From Chitinophaga sp. MM2321 (GTDB taxonomy: Bacteria; Bacteroidota; Bacteroidia; Chitinophagales; Chitinophagaceae): a stretch of 64,000 nucleotides of DNA. Below the pieces are notes generated by a model that searched no databases, was not told where the DNA came from, and saw nothing but the letters and a program-made list of their open reading frames with translations. A program made the position numbers and the translations under genes. The stretch covers positions 186,001 to 250,000 of the forward strand of contig NZ_OZ035533.1 of assembly GCF_964033635.1 (NCBI RefSeq). Direction: 5' to 3'. This document shows, in pieces, positions 35,133 to 44,437 of this stretch (the first letter of the stretch is position 1; each line of letters starts with the position of its first letter).

Positions 35133-38100
35133 ATGAGAATTCGTCTATTAATGCGAATAGTGGGATGCAAGGGCCTGTTGCTCTTACTATTTATGAATTG
35201 CCTCGCAGCTGCGGCATTTGCGCAGACGAAAATATCCGGCAGGGTCACAGACGAGGCCGGTTCGCCACTACCAGGTATTACCGTAACCATCAGAACTACA
35301 AAGCTAGGCACACAAACAGATGCAGACGGCCGGTACAACATCAGCGTAAACCTGCCTCCCGGCAACTATACGCTGGCTTTTTCCGGCGTAGGATTCAAAC
35401 AAAAAGACAGTAACGTAACATTGCGTGCAGGCGCCACCGTTACACAGGATATACAACTGGCAGTATCCGTGTCAAAACTGGATGAAATTGTGGTGACCGG
35501 TACTTCAGAAGGAACGACACGAAGACAGTTAGGTAACTACATCAGCACCGTAAAAGCCGATGAACTCAATAAAGGCGGTACCGGCAACGTGCTGGCGGCA
35601 TTGCAGGGGAAAACAGCCGGCGCACAGATTTCACAGAACTCCGGTGATCCTTCCGGTGGCATCTCTGTAAAACTGCGTGGTATCAGTACTATCTCCGGTT
35701 CTACCGAACCTTTATATATTATTGATGGCGTTATTATCGATAACTCCACTACCCGCGTTACCAATGCAGATCCCAGCTACGCCGGCGGTACATTCGTTGG
35801 TAGTGTAGGACAGAACCGGCTGGCAGATATTAACCCCGCAGATATTGAACGCGTGGAAGTGCTGAATGGTGCCGCCGCCGCTGCTATCTATGGTTCCAGG
35901 GCCAACGCCGGTGTTATACAGATCTTCACCAAAAGAGGAAGCGCCGGTGCGCCGGTAGTTAATTTCTCTACCAATTTTTCCGTTAACCAGCTCCGGAAAA
36001 AACTGGATGTGAATGAAGCGCCTGTTAAATTTGGCGGCCCGCCGGATGTTTCTACACAAAATATCCTGACACCGGCAGTAACCACTACAACGGATGTAAA
36101 ACGGTATGATTACCAGGACTTCATTTTCCGCACAGCAGTAGGAACTGATAACAACATTTCAGTAGCAGGTGGGAAGGACAAAACAAAATATTTTGCTTCT
36201 GCCAGCTATCTCTATAACCAGGGCATTATAAAAAATACGGATTACAGCCGATACAGTTTCCGCATAAACCTGGACCAGGAGCTGAATGACTGGATCAGCT
36301 TCAGCGCCAGTCTTAATTACATCTATAGTAAATCGCATGAAAAACCCGATGGTAATACGTTCTATTCTCCCATGAACTCCGTCACCATTATCGGTAACTA
36401 TTACGACATAGGACAAAGAGATGCATTGGGTAACCTGATGGCAGTGGGCGAACGCGGACGTGTAAACCCCACCTCTGTTATAGAAGATTTCAGACAACAA
36501 CAACAGGTAGGCAGGGTGATTGCAGGCGCCGGTATCAAGCTGAATCCCATCAAGGATTTAACGATAGATTATCGCCTCGGTATAGACAACTATAACCAGG
36601 ACGGCACAACGTTTATGCCGGCATTCGCATACAATGTGAGCCCTGGCTTTTACGGCGGCGGCCCTAACCTGGACCCTACACAGAACGGGTATGCCAGCGC
36701 AGGTTCCAACACCTCTTTCATGATCAATCATGACTTGAATGCAACCTATAACTGGCAGATCAGCGATAACCTGGCCTCCGTTACACAGGTGGGGTATTCT
36801 TTGCAATACCAGCGCATGCATTATTCTTTGCAGCAGGGCAGAGGGTTACCGCCTTTTGTGCAAACAGCGGATAAGGCCACCACGATCATTCCCGGCGCAG
36901 ATCAGCGCACGGAGTTGTCTATTTCCGGTGAATATATCCAACAGAATTTTAAGTACCGCAATCAACTCTTTCTTACCGGTGCGTTGCGTCTGGACGGATC
37001 TTCCGTATTTGGTGAAAATGAACGCAACCAGTTGTATACCAAGTTGAGCGGTAGTTATGTATTATCAGGAACAGATTTCTGGGAGAAGTCTTCAGTAGCA
37101 CATTGGTGGAACCTGTTGAAATTGCGTGCAGCCTACGGCGAATCCGGTAACCTTACCGGTATCCCCGCTTATGGCAGGTTCAATACTTACATTGCTACGG
37201 CTTTCATCGGCGCTTCTTCCTTCCAGTCTTCCACCACTTATACAGATCCGGATGTGAAGCCGGAAAGACAACAGGAACTGGAAGTAGGTGCTGACCTCGC
37301 CTTTTTTGATAATCGTTTAGGCTTATCCGTTAACTACTACAACAAGCGGGTAAAAGACCTGCTGATCAGCAGAGCGGTGGCGCCTACAAATGGTTACTCC
37401 TTCGTGCAGGGCAACATCGGTACGCTGGAAAATAAAGGTGTTGAAGTGATCCTGAACGCCACCCCGGTGAAGACCACCGATTTTAACTGGGACCTGACCG
37501 CCATCTTCAATCATAACACCAACAAAGCAGTGGATATCGGGCAGTCGCTGGTATTATATAATACAAATGGTGGTGCGCCGATTGGTATCGCCAATGGTGA
37601 GCCGATAGGCTTCTTCTATGGCACCTTCTACGCCCGCGATGAAAATGGCAACATCCTGAAAAACCCCGCCGGTATACCGGTAACAGAAGCGGGTAAACAA
37701 ACAGGCCCGCTCACTTATGAAACACAGCGGGATCCTGCAACAGGGCTGCCACCAAAAACAGCATCTGCATTGAATAAAAAGATCGGTGATCCCAATCCGC
37801 AATACACCGCTACGCTGACGAATGATTTCAGGTATAAAAAACTGGGGCTCCATATTCAGCTGGATGCCTTGCAGGGCGCCGATGTATTTAATGCCGACTA
37901 CAGAACACGGCAGGGTGTTGATAATGGAAAAATAGCAGAACAGGAAGACAGAGGGCAGATACCACGCGGGTATATTGCAGGCGTTTACAATATCCTGGAG
38001 TTTAGAATTGATGACGGCTCTTTTGTAAAACTGCGGGAAGTATCGCTGAGTTATAGTTTCAACAAAATAAAAGGGTTGAGTGACCTCACAGTAAGTGTGG

Positions 38101-38249
38101 GTGGCCGTAACCTTATTTCCTGGGATAACTACAAAGGATATGACCCCGAACTGAATGCAGGAGGGCAAAGTACCATATTACGCGGTATTGATTTTGGTTC
38201 GGTACCGATACCAAGAACCTTTAATGTTGGTATCCGTGCAAAATTCTAA
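35133..38249 (+). CDS. SusC/RagA TonB-dependent receptor without STN domain (locus C)
   Basis: A 1038-residue outer-membrane importer with a signal peptide (KGLLLLLFMNCLAAAAFAQ). The carboxypeptidase-D-like domain follows directly (KISGRVTDEAGSPLPGITVT), then the plug with EPLYIIDGVIIDN and GAAAAAIYGSRANAGVIQIF, then a barrel ending PIPRTFNVGIRAKF. There is no STN domain, so it cannot signal through a FecR in the usual way. This fits the absence of a sigma/anti-sigma pair and the presence of a DeoR-type regulator immediately upstream. The start at 35133 is kept; the second Met (35151) would shorten only the n-region. SusD-like lipoprotein follows, starting 19 bases after the stop. Confidence 0.92.
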   Translation: MRIRLLMRIVGCKGLLLLLFMNCLAAAAFAQTKISGRVTDEAGSPLPGITVTIRTTKLGTQTDADGRYNISVNLPPGNYTLAFSGVGFKQKDSNVTLRAGATVTQDIQLAVSVSKLDEIVVTGTSEGTTRRQLGNYISTVKADELNKGGTGNVLAALQGKTAGAQISQNSGDPSGGISVKLRGISTISGSTEPLYIIDGVIIDNSTTRVTNADPSYAGGTFVGSVGQNRLADINPADIERVEVLNGAAAAAIYGSRANAGVIQIFTKRGSAGAPVVNFSTNFSVNQLRKKLDVNEAPVKFGGPPDVSTQNILTPAVTTTTDVKRYDYQDFIFRTAVGTDNNISVAGGKDKTKYFASASYLYNQGIIKNTDYSRYSFRINLDQELNDWISFSASLNYIYSKSHEKPDGNTFYSPMNSVTIIGNYYDIGQRDALGNLMAVGERGRVNPTSVIEDFRQQQQVGRVIAGAGIKLNPIKDLTIDYRLGIDNYNQDGTTFMPAFAYNVSPGFYGGGPNLDPTQNGYASAGSNTSFMINHDLNATYNWQISDNLASVTQVGYSLQYQRMHYSLQQGRGLPPFVQTADKATTIIPGADQRTELSISGEYIQQNFKYRNQLFLTGALRLDGSSVFGENERNQLYTKLSGSYVLSGTDFWEKSSVAHWWNLLKLRAAYGESGNLTGIPAYGRFNTYIATAFIGASSFQSSTTYTDPDVKPERQQELEVGADLAFFDNRLGLSVNYYNKRVKDLLISRAVAPTNGYSFVQGNIGTLENKGVEVILNATPVKTTDFNWDLTAIFNHNTNKAVDIGQSLVLYNTNGGAPIGIANGEPIGFFYGTFYARDENGNILKNPAGIPVTEAGKQTGPLTYETQRDPATGLPPKTASALNKKIGDPNPQYTATLTNDFRYKKLGLHIQLDALQGADVFNADYRTRQGVDNGKIAEQEDRGQIPRGYIAGVYNILEFRIDDGSFVKLREVSLSYSFNKIKGLSDLTVSVGGRNLISWDNYKGYDPELNAGGQSTILRGIDFGSVPIPRTFNVGIRAKF

Positions 38250-38268
38250 ACCATTAAAAAGGTCAATC

Positions 38269-39588
38269 ATGAAACCATATATCCAGCTATATAAATATTG
38301 TACGATCACTGCGTTGCTGTTGTTAGCGGTGGCTGCATGTAAAAAGAATTACCAGGACCCTTCCGGACCTTCGTCAACACAGGCTTACAGCTCCCCGACC
38401 GCACTCACAGATGTGGCGGTGGGCTTGCAGAACTGGTACGCCAGTACGCGGGTAGGGTTATTGTATACTACTGTTACAGCCGGTAGTTTACTCACCGGTG
38501 AAACCTATGTTACCAATCCCGGTAATACAGATGAAGCCCAGGTAGGCACCGGCGGCAAGGCCATTTTAAATACCAATTCCATTGTTACCGGCATGTGGGG
38601 CGTATCAAATAAGATCGTGTATGAAGCCGACAATGTATTGAGGAATACAAACACCGTTGTAACCGATAAAGGCTATGCCAGCGGGCTCATAGCCTACACG
38701 TCTATCTTCAAAGCGTTGGCGCTGGGGGTACAGGCTAATTTCTGGGAACAGGTGCCTGATACAATCGGCAAACCCGATTCAGTTACCACCGATGTGAAAT
38801 TTATTCCTGGTAAACAGGGATACGCCAGGGCAGTAGGCGTATTGGACAATGCGATCAACGTAGTAACGGCAACGCCTATAGGTAGTAATTTCGGCGCTTA
38901 TATTCCCAAAGGCATCAATATCGTTAACACGTTATATGCGCTGAAAGCCCGCTATGCTTTGTATGCAGGCGATTACGCCACGGCACTGGATGCCGCGGGT
39001 AAAGTAGTCCTCACGGCCGATGGAAAGTCTGCGTTCGTCTATAATGCGCAGATCACCAATCCTATCTATGCGTTGGTAACGGCTACCAATAATATTTACC
39101 AGGTAGTGGATTCGAGCATGGGACTGCCGGTAGCACTGCAACCGGACCTGTCGGATAAGCGCGTACCATTCTACATCTCCCGGCCGTCGAAAGGACCCCG
39201 TTTCAGTATCAACGGCTTCTTTAAAAGTAACCTGGATACCGTTCCTATCTTCCTGCCGGGAGAGATCATGCTCATAAAAGCAGAATGCTATGCACGTATG
39301 AATAATGTCCCAGCAGGACTGATAGAACTGAATAAAGTAGTGACCAAAACACCCGGTGAAGATCCGTATGGAGTAGGTGCTGGTCTGCCGCCGGTAGTGG
39401 CGCTTACACAGCAGGACCTGTTGACACTGATCTATAAACACCGGCGTATTGAATTGTTTATGGGCGCACAGGAGCTGGAGGACAGCCGGCGTTTTGGCCG
39501 CCCGGAAGCTGAACGGAAAAGCAATTATTTCCCTTATCCGTTTGTAGAAAGAAATGATAATCCGAATACACCAGCCGACCCGGATTGA
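38269..39588 (+). CDS. SusD-like (RagB) lipoprotein (locus C)
   Basis: A 439-residue lipoprotein with signal MKPYIQLYKYCTITALLLLA and lipobox VAAC at about residues 21-24, then KKNYQDPSGPSSTQAYSSPT. It is shorter and more divergent than the other four SusD proteins, but keeps helical repeats (NTLYALKARYALYAGDYATA), the late FLPGEIMLIKAECYARMNNV and the final IYKHRRIELFMGAQELEDSR segments. I use ATG 38269 because the frame further upstream (to 38155) lies inside susC in another frame and lacks a signal sequence before this Met. It is partnered with the locus C SusC. A terminator-like hairpin follows at 39614. Confidence 0.85.
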   Translation: MKPYIQLYKYCTITALLLLAVAACKKNYQDPSGPSSTQAYSSPTALTDVAVGLQNWYASTRVGLLYTTVTAGSLLTGETYVTNPGNTDEAQVGTGGKAILNTNSIVTGMWGVSNKIVYEADNVLRNTNTVVTDKGYASGLIAYTSIFKALALGVQANFWEQVPDTIGKPDSVTTDVKFIPGKQGYARAVGVLDNAINVVTATPIGSNFGAYIPKGINIVNTLYALKARYALYAGDYATALDAAGKVVLTADGKSAFVYNAQITNPIYALVTATNNIYQVVDSSMGLPVALQPDLSDKRVPFYISRPSKGPRFSINGFFKSNLDTVPIFLPGEIMLIKAECYARMNNVPAGLIELNKVVTKTPGEDPYGVGAGLPPVVALTQQDLLTLIYKHRRIELFMGAQELEDSRRFGRPEAERKSNYFPYPFVERNDNPNTPADPD

Positions 39589-39613
39589 TGATGGTCTGGT
39601 TGAGGTGATACAT

Positions 39614-39646
39614 ACGGCAGACGGGCGTAGCGCGCTTGTCTGCCGT
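39614..39646 (+). terminator. Terminator after locus C
   Basis: Arms ACGGCAGAC and GTCTGCCGT enclose a GC-rich inner segment and are followed by TATTGTTTTATG, a modest U-rich tail. It lies 26 bases after the susD-like stop. Confidence 0.7.
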
Positions 39647-39718
39647 TATTGTTTTATGTTATATTTTTTAGGGAGATGATAAAACGCCCCCTTATATGCA
39701 GGAATGCTTTTGCCGGGA

Positions 39719-39782
39719 TGTCTACACATTTCCCGGTGTGGTCGCTTCTTCTTCCCGATAAATAGTGGATCGGGTAACTTTG
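39719..39782 (+). promoter_or_regulatory. Promoter and candidate operator of the LytS-like kinase gene
   Basis: TAACTTTG at 39775-39782 matches the Bacteroidota -7 box TAnnTTTG, but no TTTG is found at the -33 position, suggesting activator dependence. A TGTC-N12-GGTGT element containing ACACATTTCCCGGTGT (39719-39739) lies 36 bases upstream, measured from the last T of GGTGT to the first T of the box. The same element with the same spacing occurs before the TonB receptor gene at 41671. Confidence 0.5.
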
Positions 39783-39825
39783 TACCATTATTTATTGTAA
39801 ACTTACTATTAAATCATCGGCAGGA

Positions 39826-40860
39826 GTGTTAGATCAATTGAAAGCAAATATCAGGTACAGGCATATCATGATCGCGCTTCATGTGCTCATCTGGAGCATG
39901 TTGCTGCTGCTGCCTTACTTTGTTTCTACAGCAGACAATGATTACAGGGTCGGGCCCATACCCGGACTGTTCTTCACTTTGGCAGGCTTTATCCACATCA
40001 TCATTTTTTATGGCAATGCTTACCTGCTGTATCCGCGGTTACTCAACTGGCGTTACTGGTGGCTGTATATCATCGCTGCTGTGTTGCTTTTGGTTGGGTC
40101 ATTTCAGTTGAAATACCACATCATGGCGGCCTGGTTTCCGGAATTGCTGAAAAATGTGGGCGCTTATAAATTTGTATTCGGGCCTTCTGTTGTTGTATTT
40201 ATCATCAGTATTATTTATCGTAAAATAATTGACCGGGCACGTTTTGAAAAAGAACAGAAAGAAAAGCAGGCAGCACAGCTTTCTACAGAGCTTAAATTTC
40301 TGCGCTCACAGATCAGTCCGCATTTTTTATTTAACGTTTTAACGAACCTGGTTTCGCTCGCAAGAAAAAAATCTGATCGGCTGGAACCTTCTCTCATCAA
40401 GCTTTCTGACCTGATGCGTTATATGTTGTATGACTCACAGGGAAAGAAAGTAGCTGTAACAAAAGAAATAACATACCTGAACAGTTATATTGAATTACAG
40501 AAACTGCGTTTTGGAAATGATGTGAAGATTGACAACAATATTGTGCTGGATGAATCGGCTGATCATTGCAACATAGAACCCATGCTACTCATCCCTTTCG
40601 TGGAGAATGCATTTAAGCATGGGGTGGGTTTAAAAGATCCGTGGATCAACATAAAATTAACGGTAAAGGATGGCGGACTGTTGTTTGAAGTGTTGAATCA
40701 GTACGATAATGAACCTGGTGAGAGCAAGGACGATAGTTCAGGTATTGGGTTGTTGAATGTGAAGTCACGGCTGGACTTGTTGTATAAAAATAACTATACC
40801 CTGACTATCAATAACGATGATAACCTGTTTCATATTACCTTAACTTTGAAGTTAACATGA
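39826..40860 (+). CDS. LytS-like membrane sensor histidine kinase, GTG start
   Basis: A 344-residue sensor kinase of the His_kinase/LytS family. Four membrane helices (about 14-34, 45-69, 76-96, 115-134) are followed by a basic coiled segment, the phosphorylation motif LRSQISPHFLFNVLTNL (H166), and an ATPase domain with EPMLLIPFVENAFKHG (N box) and SSGIGLLNVKSRLDLLY (G box). It has no large extracellular sensor domain, so it probably senses a signal within the membrane. The frame opens with GTG at 39826 and gives a short charged leader before helix 1; the first ATG lies at residue 15. The stop overlaps the start of the response regulator by four bases (ATGA), so the two are cotranslated. Confidence 0.9.
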   Translation: MLDQLKANIRYRHIMIALHVLIWSMLLLLPYFVSTADNDYRVGPIPGLFFTLAGFIHIIIFYGNAYLLYPRLLNWRYWWLYIIAAVLLLVGSFQLKYHIMAAWFPELLKNVGAYKFVFGPSVVVFIISIIYRKIIDRARFEKEQKEKQAAQLSTELKFLRSQISPHFLFNVLTNLVSLARKKSDRLEPSLIKLSDLMRYMLYDSQGKKVAVTKEITYLNSYIELQKLRFGNDVKIDNNIVLDESADHCNIEPMLLIPFVENAFKHGVGLKDPWINIKLTVKDGGLLFEVLNQYDNEPGESKDDSSGIGLLNVKSRLDLLYKNNYTLTINNDDNLFHITLTLKLT

Positions 40861-41564
40861 TACGCTGCATTGCTGTTGACGATGAACAACTTGTTCGTGA
40901 CCTGCTGGAAGATAATATCCGGCAGATCCCCTTTTTGCAGTTGGTGAAGACCTGCAAAAATGCGCTGGAAGCGGCAGAGGTGTTACAAACCACCCAGGTT
41001 GACCTGATCTTTCTTGATATACAAATGCCCCGGCTGAATGGGTTGCAGTTTTTGCAATCGTTAAAAAATCCGCCGCTTGTTATTCTTGTTACCGCATACG
41101 AGCAGTATGCACTGGAAGGTTTCAATTTACAGGTAGCTGATTACCTGTTGAAGCCTTTTAGTTTTGAGCGTTTCCTGAAAGCCTGTAACCGCGCCAATGA
41201 TTTATTCCGGCTGCAACAACAACCCGCTGCCACAGAAGAGATCACGGACTTTTTTGTCAATGTGGAATATACCCTTGTGAAGATCGTCGTGTCAGATATT
41301 ACTTACATCGAAGGACTGAAAGACTATATCAGGATCCACCTGTCGTCTTCCCCAAAACCTGTACTTACGCGTATGACCATGAAAGCGATGGAAGAAAAAC
41401 TACCTGCTGCTGCCTTTGTACGCACGCATAAATCCTTTCTGGCGGCGGTTGCAAAGATCACTTCCATCAAGCGTGACTTTGTATGTATCGGGGTAACAGA
41501 AGTGCCCGTCAGCGAGTTTTACAAAGAGAATATTACCCGCATGATCAACCGCCCAGAAAAATAG
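40857..41564 (+). CDS. LytTR-family response regulator
   Basis: A 235-residue response regulator. The receiver domain (1-120) has the acidic pocket D8 D9, phospho-acceptor D54 in LIFLDIQMP, T in VTAYEQYALEGF and K in DYLLKPFSFERF. The LytTR DNA-binding domain covers about 135-235 (DFFVNVEYTLVKIVVSDITY, EGLKDYIRIHLSSSPKP, FVRTHKSFLAAVAKITSI). It is the partner of the kinase encoded directly upstream (ATGA overlap). The kinase promoter and the promoter of the downstream TonB receptor share an element with identical spacing, so this regulator is the likely binder at both, giving autoregulation plus control of the receptor. That link is inference. Confidence 0.92.
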   Translation: MIRCIAVDDEQLVRDLLEDNIRQIPFLQLVKTCKNALEAAEVLQTTQVDLIFLDIQMPRLNGLQFLQSLKNPPLVILVTAYEQYALEGFNLQVADYLLKPFSFERFLKACNRANDLFRLQQQPAATEEITDFFVNVEYTLVKIVVSDITYIEGLKDYIRIHLSSSPKPVLTRMTMKAMEEKLPAAAFVRTHKSFLAAVAKITSIKRDFVCIGVTEVPVSEFYKENITRMINRPEK

Positions 41565-41584
41565 GTTACCAGAATTTTACTTTT

Positions 41585-41648
41585 TGTCGCGACACTTTCC
41601 GGTGTCATCTACTCTCCAAAAAAGCAGTTGTTATACCCGCTAGTTTTA
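41585..41648 (+). promoter_or_regulatory. Promoter and candidate operator of the TonB receptor gene
   Basis: TAGTTTTA (41641-41648) is one mismatch from TAnnTTTG. A TGTC-N12-GGTGT element containing ACACTTTCCGGTGT (41585-41605) lies 36 bases upstream, exactly the spacing seen before the kinase gene. The inner GACAC/GTGTC halves are also a small inverted repeat. It lies between the response regulator and the TonB receptor genes. Confidence 0.45.
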
Positions 41649-41670
41649 CCTGTAAATAACATTGCAGGCC

Positions 41671-43725
41671 ATGAAAAACTATGCAGTAAAATATTTGTTG
41701 CCGGTTCTTTTACTAACCTGTGCCGGTCGCTTTTCTTTCGGGCAGCAACAGGCGGCGGATTCGCTTCATCACCTGGATACTATTCCCCGGCAGCGTACGC
41801 GCACCCTGCACGTAGTAACGGTAAGTGCAGGTTCATTCGAAGCCAGCGATAAGGCCAAAGGGGCCTCCCTTACACCCATCGATGCTGTGACGGTAGCAGG
41901 CAGTAATGGCGACATTACACAGGCGCTGCGTTCACTGCCCGGTGCACAGCAGATCGGGGATAAAGAAGGCTTGTTTGTGCGCGGTGGTACCGGTGAAGAA
42001 ACAAAGCAATTTATTGACGGCACGCTGCTCAGAAATCCGAACTACCCATCCGTTCCCGGTATTCAGCAATATGCCCGTATCAATCCTTTTTTGTTTAAAG
42101 GGATCTTGTTCAGCTCCGGTGGTTATTCGGCCTTATATGGCCAGGCTATGAGCAGCGCCCTGATTATGGAGAGTGTGGACCTGCCGGAGAAATCATCCGC
42201 GAGTTTCAGCCTCTTCCCGGCCAATACCGGCATCGGGTTCCAGCAGCTGACAAAAAACAACCGCAGCAGTTATGGCGTTGACTTACATTATAGCAGTCAG
42301 CGCATCTATAATTCCGTTGTGCCGCAAAAACCTGATTTTTTTGCAGGGCCTGAATACATAGATGGCGATGCTAATTTCAGGATTAAGACCGGCAAAACCG
42401 GTATGCTGAAATTTTATACAACCTGGGATGTCAGTGATGTGGGCATGTATAATCCCGATATAGACAGTGCTGCGTTGCGGTCGGGCTACCGGGTGAAAGG
42501 AAAGAGCAGCTACAGCAATCTCAGTTATCGCAATGCGCTGAATGATGACTGGAAGATGGATATAGGGCTGACTTACAGTTATAACCGGATTACTACCAAT
42601 AATAACCTGGTAGATGCCAAAGGTGCGGAGGTAAGTTTACCGGAAGCGCCGTTTAAGGATAAGTTCCGCTACAGCCGCATCACCTCCAATTTTGCGCAGG
42701 CCCGTATGGTGTTTACACGAAATTTTTCCCAGGGACAGGCCATCCGTTTTGGTGCGGAACATTTTTATTCGGAAGATAAAGGAACTGCCAATGATAGTGC
42801 ACTGGCGCTTACCGATAACCTGACGGCGGCATTTGCCGAAGGCGATATTTACCTGGCTGATAACCTGGCTGCAAAAACAGGTGTTAGAATGGAATATTCT
42901 TCGCTGCTCCGCAAATGGGTGATTGCGCCACGTATCAGCCTGGCCTATCGCTTACCGGATGGTGGTCAGTTTAATGTAGCCTATGGCATTTTTTACCAGG
43001 AACCACAAAATGATTTTTTATATCATAACCGCGACCTGAATTTTTCAAGCGCCACACACTACGTGCTCAACTATACGAAAAAGATAAGTAACCGCCTCTT
43101 TCGCGTGGAAGCCTATTACAAACATTATAACGATCTCGTGAAAACATCGCCCGGTATCAGCACTGCCGGTACCGGCTACGCCAAAGGATTGGAATTTTTC
43201 TTCCGGGATAAAAGATCCATCAAAAACCTGGACTACTGGATCACCTATACTTACCTCGATACCAAAAGGGATTTCATGAATTATCCGTATGCACTGAGCC
43301 CTTCGTTTGCAGCGCCGCATACGGGGACTATCGCTATCAAAAAATTTATTCAAAGTATCTCCACCAGTGTGAATGTATCGTATGCAGTGGCCGCCGGCAG
43401 GCCCTATTATGATATCCGTTATAATCCTGCTATCAATAGCTGGCAGTTATACGACCAGGGAACTACCAAAGCTTACAGTGTGATGAACCTGCATGTTGCT
43501 TACCTGACATCTTTCTTTAAGCATTGGAAGCGAAAGGATTTTTCAGGCTTCGCCTTTGGTGTAAATAATCTGCTGGGCACCAGGCAGGTGTTTGGTTACA
43601 ACTATAGTTATGATGGGCGTAACAAGATGCCCGTTACGTTACCTGCTACCCGGAACTATTTTATCGGTGTCTTTATGAGTTTTGGTATAGACCGTACGGA
43701 CGATTTTCTGAATGATAATCTGTAA
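41671..43725 (+). CDS. TonB-dependent receptor (no SusD partner)
   Basis: A 684-residue outer-membrane TonB-dependent receptor, much shorter than the SusC proteins. It has a signal peptide (MKNYAVKYLLPVLLLTCAGRFSFG), no STN or carboxypeptidase-D-like domain, a plug domain at about 70-170 (ITQALRSLPGAQQIGDKEGL, FVRGGTGEETKQFIDGTLLR, GGYSALYGQAMSSALIME) and a beta-barrel ending in RNYFIGVFMSFGIDR plus a short tail. I take ATG 41671; the in-frame TTG at 41662 only adds three residues before the signal. No SusD gene follows, so the cargo is probably a small ligand such as a metal complex or cofactor rather than a glycan, but the cargo is not known. It is probably controlled by the LytTR system upstream. 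Confidence 0.88.
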   Translation: MKNYAVKYLLPVLLLTCAGRFSFGQQQAADSLHHLDTIPRQRTRTLHVVTVSAGSFEASDKAKGASLTPIDAVTVAGSNGDITQALRSLPGAQQIGDKEGLFVRGGTGEETKQFIDGTLLRNPNYPSVPGIQQYARINPFLFKGILFSSGGYSALYGQAMSSALIMESVDLPEKSSASFSLFPANTGIGFQQLTKNNRSSYGVDLHYSSQRIYNSVVPQKPDFFAGPEYIDGDANFRIKTGKTGMLKFYTTWDVSDVGMYNPDIDSAALRSGYRVKGKSSYSNLSYRNALNDDWKMDIGLTYSYNRITTNNNLVDAKGAEVSLPEAPFKDKFRYSRITSNFAQARMVFTRNFSQGQAIRFGAEHFYSEDKGTANDSALALTDNLTAAFAEGDIYLADNLAAKTGVRMEYSSLLRKWVIAPRISLAYRLPDGGQFNVAYGIFYQEPQNDFLYHNRDLNFSSATHYVLNYTKKISNRLFRVEAYYKHYNDLVKTSPGISTAGTGYAKGLEFFFRDKRSIKNLDYWITYTYLDTKRDFMNYPYALSPSFAAPHTGTIAIKKFIQSISTSVNVSYAVAAGRPYYDIRYNPAINSWQLYDQGTTKAYSVMNLHVAYLTSFFKHWKRKDFSGFAFGVNNLLGTRQVFGYNYSYDGRNKMPVTLPATRNYFIGVFMSFGIDRTDDFLNDNL

Positions 43726-43761
43726 AAAAAATTTGTAAACAATTAATAAAACAACAACCGT

Positions 43762-44418
43762 ATGAAAAAGTTAATCATTTCTTTCCTTGTCTCAGCACTG
43801 GCTTTAACCGGTATCTATGCACAAAATGGGAGTACCAGTAATACCCTCGAAAATGCAGTATCCGCACTGGATAAGGCCACTTCAGCAAAGGATTATGAAG
43901 CCCTGGAAAAGGATTTTTCAGCGATAGCCGCATCACAGAAAACTGCGTGGCTGCCCTATTATTACGCTGCTTTTTGTAATGCAAAAATCGGCTTCCTGTA
44001 TGAAGATGATGGAGAAAGGATAGAACCTTACAGCAACAGGGGGGAGGAACAAATAAAAACGGCCCGGTCGCTGCTGGATAGCAGTAAACAAAAAACGGAA
44101 CTATCTGAAGTGTACACGGTACTAAGTATGGTATACCGTACAAAAGTGTTTATCAATCCCATGACTTATGGCCGCAAATACGGGATGCTTTCTGACCAGT
44201 GTCTGAAGCAGGCAAAACAATTGAATCCGGAAAATCCAAGGGTTTTATACGTGGAAGCATGGGTGAAATACTATACCCCGAAAATGTGGGGTGGCGATAA
44301 AACGCTGGCAAAGCAACTGGCAGAACAAAGTCTGGCAAAGCTTTCCACAGCAACAGCCGGAGTTGCGCCACATTGGGGGAAAGCAGAAAATCAGGCGCTT
44401 TTAAGTAAATACAAATAA
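43762..44418 (+). CDS. Secreted helical-repeat protein of unknown function
   Basis: A 218-residue exported protein: signal peptide MKKLIISFLVSALALTGIYA, cleaved before QNGSTSN. The mature part is all-helical with TPR-like spacing (LENAVSALDKATSAKDYEAL, AWLPYYYAAFCNAKIGFLYE, GEEQIKTARSLLDSSKQKTE, LSEVYTVLSMVYRTKVFINP, ENPRVLYVEAWVKYY). I do not recognise a named family. It follows the TonB receptor by 36 bases, with the small membrane protein 19 bases after it, so it is likely a periplasmic partner of that receptor. A periplasmic adaptor or substrate-handling role is a guess from context. Confidence 0.75.
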   Translation: MKKLIISFLVSALALTGIYAQNGSTSNTLENAVSALDKATSAKDYEALEKDFSAIAASQKTAWLPYYYAAFCNAKIGFLYEDDGERIEPYSNRGEEQIKTARSLLDSSKQKTELSEVYTVLSMVYRTKVFINPMTYGRKYGMLSDQCLKQAKQLNPENPRVLYVEAWVKYYTPKMWGGDKTLAKQLAEQSLAKLSTATAGVAPHWGKAENQALLSKYK

Positions 44419-44437
44419 TTCTTCACCGATAAATTTA

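Noticed and set aside
38155..38268. Extended N-terminus for the locus C SusD-like protein
   Set aside because: The extension overlaps the end of susC in another frame; the lipoprotein signal begins at 38269.
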